NCBI GenBank assembly: GCA_001630475.1
Contig: KV419426.1
Coordinates: 266,939-330,938, forward strand
Reading direction: 5' to 3'
Length of the DNA stretch: 64,000 nucleotides
Source: Sistotremastrum niveocremeum HHB9708
Lineage: Eukaryota; Basidiomycota; Agaricomycetes; Sistotremastrales; Sistotremastraceae
This document shows positions 25,206 through 35,300 of the stretch, in pieces. The notes beneath the pieces were generated by a model. That model made no database searches and was not told the DNA's origin. It saw only the letters and a program-made list of their open reading frames with translations. Numbering within the stretch: the first letter of the stretch is position 1; the number at the start of each line of letters is the position of its first letter. Made by a program: the position numbers and the translations under genes.

Positions 25206-26849
25206 TCAGACTTTTATAACGTCCTGGCGACCCCGGTTGCATTTAGGTTTGTGAGAACGCCATGCAGCCTTCTGACAATCAGTAGAGCAGTATGCCACAC
25301 TGTGACAAGCGCAAGACTTCAGTTTCCTCCCCCAATCATCCAGCCTCTCTTCCACCTGCGCATCGCGTACGCCTTTCACTCGAGCCTCGCGAAGGCGAAT
25401 GAGTTCGGCTTGCTCGGGGCAGTCGTCGTTGTCGCAGCCATAAATCTCGATACAATCCCATTGACCTGATACGTTGAGATTGGACCAGCGATATTTATCC
25501 TCCACGGCCCTCGGGAGGTTCTCGTAATCGCGAAGAATACCTCTCCATTCGGCCTTCGTCTTGGGAGAGACGCCTTCTTTCTTGAGTTGACGTGCGATGT
25601 AATGGAAAATTACTGGGTCGCTCCAGTCTTCGTTCCGATAGGCGCGCTCAAAAGGCTCTGCCCCGTATCTCTTGTAGATGTTGTAACAAGCACTCGTGAA
25701 AATATCAAGATGCTGTTCTTCGTCAGTGGAATGATCTTGGAATAGAGTTAGATTTACCTTTTCATTGTCATGCCATTCTGTCAGTTCCTGAAGGGATTGC
25801 GTCGCGTCGAACAGTGATCGCTTCGTTTGTCTGTCCCATGCAGCGTCGGGCAACGACAACGCAGCGTTCTCGCATAATCCCTTACAAGCGCTGTTGTTCT
25901 ATAAGGACAGTTAAGTTCTGTAGTTACTCTGAGACCGGTGTCCGAATAACGTACGCAGTCTCCTATCAATGCGGCAAGTCCTCCTACTTGACAAAATTTG
26001 ACAAGCAATTCCGGCGTTCCATAGATTGACCGCATGGAGTCAGTCAAACAGTCACCAAAGATGAGTCGCATCTTCTTATTACACGACCAAAAGACCAGCC
26101 TCTTCAGCGCCTTCTTCGCACGACGCTTCTCATCTTCCGTAGTCGGCGTGCCCATAATAAAAGCAACATGCAGGTCACCGTAAAACCACACAGTGGCATA
26201 AGCAGCGAGATCTTCATCCGCCTTGTCTTGCAAGTCTTGCGCGTCATCACGGTCCCCATCATCCGCTTCTTCTGATTTTCGTAGCTCATCCTCGTAATTC
26301 ATCGCAGCTTCGCGCCATGGGCCGATGTCGGGAGCCATATCCAGAACCACCCTTTCGAATTCGGCACCTCCTGCGTCTATCACGGCTTTGAGTCTACGTC
26401 GGTCCAGCTGGAGCGTTAGGCCGAGTTCATGCAAAGGGATGGATACGTCGCCGACATCGTCAAAGTCGCAGTATTTGAGATCGGCAGTCCTCTCTTCCGT
26501 CACTTGCCAGTTATAGTATATCCTGAAAAGTGCTCTGATACGAAGGAGGAGTGTCGGAATCTTCATCATTAAAGTGAGACATCGAAAGGTGACATTGTCA
26601 AAATTTACGCACCAGAGAGAGTTGCGACCTTCTTCCTCTGTCATAATCCTCCGTAATAATCTTCTTGAGTAAATTGAGAGTATACACCATTCCATCTTTG
26701 ATTGGTGGGTTGGCTGTTTTTACTGCGCCTTTCGCGGCGAACCCTTCACCCATGAACGCGTTCATGATATGGGCCAACTTCGCAGGGTGTAGCCTGTCCC
26801 ATACCTCTCGCTCCAGTTGTGTCCTGAAGTTTGGTATTTTTATTGGCAT
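25206..26849 (-). CDS. MYND zinc-finger protein, array member 7, altered finger
   Basis: Short N-terminus (MPIKIPNFRTQLEREVWDRL) before GEGFAAKGAVKTANPPIKDG. Exon 2 has IPTLLLRIRALFRIYYNWQV, LTLQLDRRRL in place of LTLQLDPPRL, and CLTDSMRSIYGTPELLVKFC where others read RPIYWD. Exon 3 gives LPDAAWDRQTKRSLFDATQS; the last exon gives ACYNIYKRYGAEPFERAYRN. Closest relative is MYND-9, with which it shares long identical blocks in the last exon. The finger has CDNDDC, then KSCACHSVAYC: the second Cys pair is C-x-C, one residue short of the C-x2-C of all other full copies, so zinc binding by this knuckle may be impaired. It ends at 25206 with VIKV. Confidence 0.8.
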
Positions 26850-27207
26850 TTCCTTCTTTCACTCGATCGTGGATGGTTCTCCGGAATTGGATGTGGTGTG
26901 GCAACGGCGCCTTCCCCGGGTCAGAAAAAGAAACAAAGCTAACAAGAGTAAGCTGAGCTCGATTCAAAGATCCCAAGACTAGATGTAGGTCCACGAGTAG
27001 TACTGGCAGATTTGTGGCAGACCTCCCAACGGTGAGACTCGTCGAAAGAAAAGTTGAGCGCCTAATGGAAGCCAATCGAGTTTCTTTTCGACGTTCAACG
27101 TCGGAATTGGTCGGAACGCGGCTTATATGGTTGCATTTTACTTATGAGGACTTTTCTCCAGGAATCACATTCGCGAAGAGGCACGAAAGAGAAACGCTAG
27201 GTTAAAT
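26850..27207. other. Spacer between MYND-8 and MYND-7
   Basis: Carries the reverse complement of part of the MYND-4/MYND-5 spacer, including the 20-mer at 27103-27122 described for the inverted duplication. Otherwise the MYND-7 promoter. Confidence 0.5.
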
Positions 27208-29339
27208 TCACACCACTTGTAATGGCAGACCGAAAACCGGGATACCCCCAGGACCAACGTTCAAGTTTCCTCCTTCCCGAGCTTGTTGATACCGACGACA
27301 CAGTCTCTCGTGTTCCTTCCAGTCATCGTTTTGGCATTCTGTCGAGCAATAGATTCTCGACTGACACTTCTCACAGCCTCTCAAACCTTTCCCCCATTCG
27401 TACAGACTCTTATCCATTTCAGCCTCTCCACCTTCACGCAGACCTCGGGCTCGCATTTCCCGAAGCCGGAGGAATTTGATCGTGTGTATACAATCCGGGT
27501 TTTCGCATCCATAAAGTTCCAAGCACCTCCATCGGTCGAATGGCGAGAGTCTCGACCAACGAAGCGGGTGATCGATACCTCGCAGAGCTTTCTCGGCAGA
27601 GAGGAGGAGGTCTTTCCATTCGGGTTGAGTCTTTTTAGGCAACCCTGCTTCTTCTTCTTCTCTGAGTTTCTCCACCAGGCGGTGAAACATCAGTGACTCG
27701 TTCCATTTTTTCGTCATTGACAGACGGTTGAATGGTGCTGTTCCAAATGTTGTATAGATCTTATGACTCGCATTGAGAAGGACTCTGAAGTTCTAATTAC
27801 TCTCTTTAGAAGAGTGAAGCGAGCTTGGGGAAGAAAAATTACTTGCCTGGATATTGTACGCCCATCCTGTAATAGATAGGAGAGTTTCGGTCGCCATAGA
27901 CAGTCCGCTTTCTGTCAGACTTTTCCAAACGGTGTCCGGTAAAGAGGTAAACGCTTCTTCGGCCACGACAGAACATGCTCCACCTTGCGTCTAAAACACA
28001 AACATCAGTAACAATAAACGTTATGAAAGAAGATAAAGGGGAGTACAGCGTCTTTGATCAATGAGGCAAGTCCTCCTTCTCCACAAAACTCGACAAGCAA
28101 CTGCTGATCCCAGTAAATTGGCCTCATGGCATCAGATAGACAGTCCCCGAAAAGGTGTCGGAATTCCTCATCGGAAGACCAATGAACGATTTTCTTCATG
28201 GCCTTGCTTCTCCATGTACGATGATCACCCGAATTGCCCGAACGATCGAGGAGTAAGGCAATCATGATATCCGCATAGAAATAAACGGAGGCATAGGCGG
28301 CGAGATCTCTATCGGCTCTGTCCTTTATCATTTGACTATTGCCACGACCGTCTGTATGGGACCAGAAAGCTGATGTTCTATGTTGCTCGGATTCACTCTT
28401 CTCCGCTTCGTATTGCTTGGCAAGTTCTCGAAACCGTCCGATGCCGAGCCCTTCATCGAGTATCACCCTTTCAATTTCGGGACCAGCTGCGTCCATCAGG
28501 GCTTTGAGGCGAGAAGGATCAAGTTGAATGGTCAAGCCAATTTCGTGAAGTCCATAGGCAACATCAAAGAGTTCTGGAAAGTCGCAGTGACTGAGATCAG
28601 GTGTTCTTAAGTGTCCCACTTTGAAGTCATAGAAGATTCGAAGGAGGTCTCGAACTCGAGTCAAAAGGGAAGGAATCTGTCGATGTCGCCATGACTGATG
28701 AGTACACTATTGACAAAGTTATTCCTGAGGAACACCGACCTGTTGGAATCCAGTCTCATTCTCCGCACCCTCATCATAGTCTTCGATCACAATCCTTCTC
28801 ATCGATTCGAGGCAGTCCATGATCCCGCCTTGAACAGGGGGCTCAGCAGGCGCCACAAAGCCATGCGTCGAGAGTCCTGTATTGCCTATGTCAAACACTT
28901 GCAACTCATGCCCTCTACGGAGTAGCTTCAGTCTCTCCCCAACAATCTCTTCTATGGGTTTGCCGATGCTGTCACTGGGTTGACCAAGTTTCTGAGCCTC
29001 AGTATTGGCGGCCTCGTGCTCTTCCATCCATGGTATGTTGATATTGCCGAGCGGGTTGTTTGGATTCTCCAGGTCGACACCGGCAGCGAGGTCTAAACCG
29101 TTGAAGATCGCTTCTATATCCATATCATCGTCCATTAGCAGGTCTTGATCCATGCCCACGTCGCCTAACAAGTTTTCCAACACGTTTTGGTCGATGGGAG
29201 CGTTTGGATCCATCCCCATCGCCGCCGCCATGGCTGCCATGGCCTGATTCATGTCAAAATTTGGTGGGAAAGCCCCATTGAAGCCGAAGTTTGCTGCCAC
29301 GTTCCCGTTAATGTTGTCGAGCGGGTCGGCGCCGTTCAT
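27208..29339 (-). CDS. MYND zinc-finger protein, array member 8
   Basis: Intact sister of MYND-4, with an N-terminus MNGADPLDNINGNVAANFGF followed by the Ala/Met run MAAMAAAMGMDPN. Exon 1 ends in RRIVIEDYDEGAENETGFQQ and exon 2 starts at IPSLLTRVRDLLRIFYDFKV, containing GLTIQLDPSRLKAL and SDAMRPIYWDQQLLVEFC. Exon 3 is TQGGACSVVAEEAFTSLPD and appears to end at a GC-AG donor (CAG|GCAAGT near 27846). The last exon starts NFRVLLNASHKIYTTFGTAP. Finger ligands are CENPDC, CEKC, YCSTEC and H-x3-C, with tail GPGGIPVFGLPLQVV. It keeps the open frame where MYND-4 has lost one base, so it is probably the functional copy. Confidence 0.85.
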
Positions 29340-29541
29340 CCTGTCCGATCGCGGGAGGGTCCTATTTATAGGACGGATCAGATATATGGATATCTCGTCG
29401 AGTACTGCGGTGCTTACTATCGATTGAGACGCAGAAGGGCGTGTAGAGTTAACACAACGAAGGTATCTGGGTTTCTATTCCGCGACGCGCTGTTTGGTCA
29501 TCTTTGGGTTTGCGTGCGACTTCGAAAGAAGCACACTATTT

Positions 29542-29551
29542 CCTTATAAGG
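29542..29551. promoter_or_regulatory. CArG-like palindrome upstream of MYND-8
   Basis: Same CCTTATAAGG as upstream of MYND-4, about 200 bp before the MYND-8 start, embedded in a duplicated promoter. Confidence 0.3.
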
Positions 29552-29675
29552 AAAAATCGTAACCTTCCGCGGCCGAATATCATGATGGCTGCGACCAGGA
29601 GCGTGCAATTGGGCCCTCTCTCACCAGCTTGTCACAAAACCGACCAAGTTGTGACACATGAGAGTGATTGTAATA

Positions 29676-30058
29676 TTATTTCAATGGTAAGTTTGTTGTG
29701 TGAAATTTACTCAAAGTAAAGATCAAATGTTCCAGTGTAAAGCATGAAAACGGGACTTCAGCTTGCGCAGCTGCCAAATCAGACAGTACGTCTTGCCAGT
29801 GAACATGAGAAGGGGCTGTGCACGAACACATGCGCCCGCATTCGAGGGCAACGGTATTTCTCGACTTTTCGAGCTGCAATAATTCGCAGCATGACACGCC
29901 TCGGAAGAAGTCATAACCAGGCCCCATTCGTATGACCTTGCCTCCGATTCCTCATCTTGAAAGGCTTTGATAGTGCGAAGACGAAGGTAATGGGCCCTCT
30001 CGCGACATTCCTTGTTTTCGCAACCATAGAGTTCAGATCGGTCAATATTTGAGAACAC
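29676..30058 (-). pseudogene. Decayed MYND finger fragment, MYND-3-like
   Basis: Only the finger-coding end of a family member remains: ELYGCENKECRERAHYLRLR, then SSEACHAANYCSSK and NAGACVRAQ. It matches the same region of MYND-3 best. Two finger positions are lost: the first Cys of the CEAC pair is Ser, and the Cys after YCSSK is Ser. The stretch after VRAQ continues in a shifted frame relative to MYND-3. No upstream exons are present; the fragment directly follows the end of MYND-9 on this strand. It is the remnant of the outer edge of the inverted duplication. Confidence 0.7.
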
Positions 30059-30112
30059 GTACAGAACATGATATATGCCAAATATCTACTCGATCCCAAA
30101 AAGATGCCCGAC

Positions 30113-31866
30113 CTATGTCGGGAATGCATTCTGGTTACGTCGCTCTCGGGCACACTCAGCCTTGTGCGAGGGCCATGCAGCTTTCTGACAATCCGGAGTG
30201 CAATACGTCTTGGTGTGACACGAGCTACAAGACTTCAACTTCTTACCCCAATCATACAACCGCGCTTCAGTTTCTGCATCTCGAACGCCTTTCACCCGTC
30301 GTTTCCGAAGTCGCATTAGCTCGGCTTTCTCAGGGCATGCTTTGTTATCGCATCCATAGAACTCGATGCAACTCCATTGGCCGGAAATGTTGAGATTTGA
30401 CCATCTGTATCGTCGTTCAAGACTGTCTGGCAGATTCTCAAAATCTCGGAGAAGACCTCTCCACTCCGCCTGAGTTTTCGGCGGAAGTCCTTCCTTCTTG
30501 AGCTGGTGGGAGATGTAATGGAATATTACTGGTTCATCCCAGTTCTCGTTCTTTGACGCGCGCTCAAAAGGTGAGATACCGTATCTTTTGTAGATATTGT
30601 AGCACGACATTGTGAACACGTCAAGAGGCTGCACGGATTTGATTTAGCCAACGTCAACACGGAACAGAAATTAGAGCAGTCCTACTTTTCGTGATTCACG
30701 CCATTCCGTTATGTCCAATAGGGATTGTGTTGCATCAAAGAGTGATCGTTTGGTTTGCTTCTCCCATGCGGCATCAGGCAGAGAGAGAACGGCGTCCTCG
30801 GCAATTGCCTTGCATGTGCTCATGCCCTGATGACTCGTATTAGTATCGACAACAATTGTTAAGAAGCCATCTCACACAGTCTCCAAGAAGCGCAGCAAGA
30901 CCTCCTGCTTGACAGAACTTTACAAGTAAACGAGGCTCCCAATAAATTGGTCGCATGGAATCGGTTAAACAATCGCCGTAAATGCGACGCATCTGCTTGT
31001 TCGATGACCAGAACACGAGCCTCTGGAGAGATTTTTTCTCTCTGCGCTTTTGATCTTCCGTAGCTTCCTTTTCCATGAGAAAGGCTACCATCATGTCTCC
31101 ATAGAACCAAACGGCGGCGTAAGCAGCGAGGTCTTCATCGGCTTTATCCGTGATATGTCCGACATTGAGATTATCGGTATCATCAGCTTCTTCTGACCGA
31201 CGCAGCTCTTTTTCATAATTCATAGCCAATGCTCGATATGGTCCGATATCGGGCGCGACATCCAGGACGACCCTCTCAAGTTCCGAACCTGTGGCATCGA
31301 TGAGAGCTTTGAGACGTGGAGGGTCGAGTTGGAGGGTGAGGCCGACTTCGTGCATGGGGAGGGATATGTCGAATATTCGAGGGAAATCGCAATATTTTAA
31401 ATCAGCAGTCCTGACCGCAGTGACTTTGAAATTGTAATAAACTCTGAGGAGTTCTCTGATGCGCGTCAGAAGCGCAGGCACCTAGCTCGCTCGTTCAGAA
31501 TCAGTGGTATAGCAGAAGATTTGATTCTCGTACGCGTGAAAACTCAGGATTCGAACGGTTCTCATAGTCCTCAATGACGATTTTCCTCAGAGTTTCGACC
31601 GTCCACATCATCCCATTTTCGATAGGCGGATTGGAAAGCTTGACAACTCCCTTTCCTGCAAAACCACCACCCGTAATCTGGTTCATCTGGTAGGCCGAAT
31701 GGGCCAGTTGGAGTCGCTCGTCTACCACATGTTTTAGTCGTTTCCCATAAGCTGGTCTGCCCAGATGTTGCACTCGAATCATCTCCTCGTGAGGGCCTTT
31801 CATAATGTTTACCAGTTGCTGTAAGGCATCAAAGTCCATTCCTGGGGGCATATCCATGACGTTCAA
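30113..31866 (-). CDS. MYND zinc-finger protein, array member 9
   Basis: Last member of the array. Exon 1 starts MNVMDMPPGMDFDALQQLVN and has GGGFAGKGVVKLSNPPIENG. Exon 2 has VPALLTRIRELLRVYYNFKV, LTLQLDPPRLKAL, SEEADDTDN (shared in part with MYND-7) and SMRPIYWEPRLLVKFCQAGG. Exon 3 has LPDAAWEKQTKRSLFDATQS and the last exon MSCYNIYKRYGISPFERASK. All finger ligands are present: CDNKAC, CSSC, YCTPDC and H-x3-C. It ends at 30113 with an Arg/Asn-rich tail. Closest to MYND-7, which suggests a separate tandem duplication within the minus-strand half. Confidence 0.8.
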
Positions 31867-32121
31867 AGGCTAGATCTGGGAGGTAGAGTCTCGAGGAGAA
31901 GAAATTGGCAGAGGGTAAAAAAGCCTACGGAGATAGTGCCGTTTTACCGGGCGCTGTCCTTGTTTGGCTAAAAATGACAACCTTCCGAATCCCGGTCTCA
32001 GCCAAGCTAAACTGTACAAAGAACCCTCTACAGTGATAATATTCGTATAGATATACATGCATAGAGGTATTAATGGGTAATGATCGTTTGAGGGGCATAT
32101 TTCTCCTTGCCCTTCACATAT

Positions 32122-34772
32122 CTACATTTTTATAAGTCGATGTGCTGAAGCGAGTATGAGCGAAAGCACAAACTTTAACCATGTCAGTAAACCTTGAATG
32201 TCTTGACACTGCGGTCTAGCTGAAGGTGTTGAAGCCCAGCAACGGATGCACACGAGCCACAGTCCGGGATAGTCTTCGAAATCGGGCGGTCCAGTATTAC
32301 TGCTTTCAGCAGCACCATAATCTGTGCGAGGGGACGTCGGATCTGGTCGTTGATACGGAAGAACACCTTGCATTATAGCACCGAGAATTCGGAGATCCCT
32401 ATTCCAATTGGCATACGGCAAAACTGAAGCAATGAGTTCCTGATCAAATAAATTATGAGCTCGTTGGTAGGACGAACAGAGACACGCGGGGGATATACTC
32501 ACCAGAAACACACATCCCAATGCCCATATATCCGATTTCGCACTGACTGATAGATCACTAACTACCTCGGGGGCCATCCATCTTGGTGTGCCGATCAAAC
32601 CCGCCAGGGAGGTAGTTGAGTCTGATCCATTGTCACTCGAATCGTTGGACGTTGAATTGAAGCCCGATAGCATGGGTCGCCCGTCGGCTGAGATCAGGAC
32701 ATTCGCCTAGCGTTGATCCACCATCAGTGAGAGATCGACTGGAATATACTAAAACAACGTACCCCTCTGAGGTCGCCGTGAACTAATCCACGGGAGTGAA
32801 AGTACGCCAAACCATTAGTTATCCCTAGAAGCTTTCGCGACGTGAATAATACATTCCGTGGGATCAGAAAGAAACTAACGAAGTCGATTCGGCATGTATC
32901 CGGATTATTCTTGATGTGATTCGGCGCGTCTCCGTTTTCTGTCCAGAGAGTCACGGGAGAGATAGAATGGCCCAAGAATAAGCAGAATCCTAAGAGCGGA
33001 ATGATATTCTCGTGCTTCAACTTCGACCATAAAGTCATCTCTTTGCGAATTTTCTAGAATATAAGACAATAGATTAGCGCGGCGAATTTAGCTACAAAGA
33101 CTCAGTTACCTTAAGCAGGGCTTTCTTGTGGATTCCAGGCCTGCGAAAACCTCGCGTCACTCTAACTGCTACCCACGATTTCTTGTATCTTGCTTTGTAG
33201 AGGTCGAGATCCCCAAGTGAAAGTAGAGAGCCCGGAGGAATCTCCGGATACGTGATAGAGGTAGTCAGGTTCTTCCATTTCCCGAAAAGGTCGTCGACTC
33301 GATCGATACATGTGGACTCGTCTGATGCGTCCCTAAGCTCAGCAACCTTTGGTGGAATATTTGAGAGAGTCGGTTGTAGCGGAGAGAATCTGAACTCTGC
33401 TAGAAAGTCGAGGACATCGGAGCATTGAGGCCTGGCTGAGGGCTCGAAACTCCAACATCCGAAACACAGGGTCCAGAGTCCCGGATATTGTGAAAACGCG
33501 GGCGGCGGAGGCTCGACTTCTTCGACGAGCGTCGAATTCATACTTTGAATTTTTTGGACTACTCGAGAGCTCGTCGAGTAACTTTCGTGTGGATATCGAT
33601 GGCGCATTATGGCGGATAGGACTGGGAGATTGCTCTTGTAAGCAGCGTACGGCTTCATAGACGCGATGAGTTCCTGAATAATTGAGGCAAGAGGGGGTCA
33701 GAGATGTTCGCCGGCTGTCTGGACGAACCGACTCACGAGGAATATACAGCCCAGAGCCCATATGTCGGACTCGCGGCTGACTTTAGAGGCTACGTCTCCT
33801 TCGCCAAGCAGTTCTGGTGCCATCCAACGTGGCGTTCCCTTTACACCACCCCCCGTACTTGAAGACACCAGGGTAAAGTCCGTTCCATCAAAGGTTGCGA
33901 GCCCGAAGTCTGCCAACACAGGCGTTCCCTTATCCGTGATAAGGATGTTCTCCTAAGGATCGGCCGTCATTGATGGAAGCAAAGTGGGTATACTCGACGT
34001 ACCCCTTTGAGATCGCCATGAACTACCCCCTGAGAATGTAGGTACGAAAGTCCATTTACTATTCCCAAGAGCTTCCGCCATGTCAGCGCAAGCCGCGTAG
34101 ATTTCGAGCATGAACCCACCAATTCCATTCGATCAACCTGAGGATTCTCATCAAGAAACCTTGGAGCACTACCATTCTTCATCCATGGAGATACCGGGCA
34201 AATCGATACAGGCGAAGGCCGAGGTATGACTGAAGTGCCCTGGAAATGACAAAATCCCAAGAAAAGTAGAATATTTTCGTGCTTCATCATCGACCATACT
34301 CTCATCTCTCGTTTGATTTTCTGAAATGTCGCCAGGCTATGTCAATGAGAGTATAATTGACAAAATATACTAAACGCACCGTGGACCACGATATCATCTT
34401 CTCCTCATCCTGAGAGTGGTTGCGGATAACTTTCACTGCTACATCTACCCGTCCGAGTTTAGCCCTGAAGATATCGGCAAAGCCACCAGACGCAACGGCA
34501 TAAGAGTATTCTTCTAGATACGTGATATCCGCTGTGAGATTTTGGGTTTCATCCGCCGTGGCCGACAGAAGGGATGAGCTCAGTTGATTCATGGTCACAG
34601 CGGTCATGGTTTGGGAGCATGCGACTATGTGAACGGCCCTCCATAGCGATAAGGAGATAGTCCACAGCCATTGAATTTGCACAGCCAGCCAGGGTGATGC
34701 AGTAGCGAGACGGTGATGCGGGGAAAAAGCGCCTGTGAAGGTCTCGCCTGAACCATCATCAGCATTGTCCAA
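32122..34772 (-). CDS. Tandem kinase-pseudokinase protein (TKL-like)
   Basis: One gene with two protein-kinase domains. Domain 1 has a glycine loop ASGGFADIFRAKL, VAVKVI lysine, HGDLKGEN catalytic loop, ADFGLATF, GTPRWMAPELL and SDIWALGC, all consistent with activity. Domain 2 follows after a linker and has VAVRVTRGF (Lys replaced by Arg), HGDLRGAN, LSGFNSTS in place of LADFGLA, then GTPRWMAPEVV and SDIWALGC: a predicted pseudokinase. The domains are joined by an intron near 33060-33110 (KKALLK then KIRKEM) that restores frame. Introns sit at matching points in both domains, after the first Lys-helix, before LLGI(V/T)NGL, after HGDL(K/R)G and before ELIAS. The true start may be internal (MTAVTMNQL), since the first 55 residues look low quality. 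Partners unknown. Confidence 0.75.
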
Positions 34773-35300
34773 GCAGCTCGACTCTTTCGCATTTCTTCCA
34801 ATGGACTTGATTTCTCAATATGAAACATTATGGCTACCGTGTATAGCCGTCCTCGTCATGCTATCAAAGCATTTTAGTCCAACTCTTTTCGTGCAAAATC
34901 AGCTCTGCAAGCTTGGGCTGCACCTTCTCATATTCTGCCCCGTCTTGTTGGCTTTTCTATGTCCTATATGCGACGAGGATTGTCCCTTATACCAGTGGGG
35001 CATCGCATCTACAAGGACGGGACGTTTCGAATACTTTGGCGATAGATATGACGCTGTCGAGGGGGTCGTGGATGACTGGAGCATGCAGGCTAGCCTTTTC
35101 CTTTCCATCAACGTTCATTCTTGCAGCGGCTAACCTCATGAATAGCCCCCATCATTTATCCGGAAAAGGTCTGGATACATTCCGGCCTTCTATGTCGCAA
35201 AATTGAGGAGGATGTTAGCAGAGATCAAAGCAACGATTGCGAGATATCTGGTATCCTTAACTCATTCCAACCACTTGAATATTGTCTCACAAGAACGTAG
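34773..35300. other. Divergent intergenic region
   Basis: Separates the tandem-kinase gene (-) from the disordered-protein gene (+). Open frames here have no family features; no RNA or repeat seen. Confidence 0.4.

Larger units (their letters stand above)
27090..30060 (-). repeat. Right arm of the inverted segmental duplication
   Basis: Reverse-complement counterpart of about 9900-12985. In minus-strand order it holds a decayed MYND-3-like finger end, the duplicated promoter, MYND-8 and its 3' spacer. The two arms are separated by about 14 kb of unrelated sequence, so this is a wide-spaced inverted repeat and not a hairpin. Borders are approximate. Confidence 0.75.

Noticed and set aside
34735-35206. 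Hydrophobic plus-strand frame resembling a small membrane protein
   Set aside because: Overlaps the 5' end of the kinase gene, has no family match and no codon pattern of its own.
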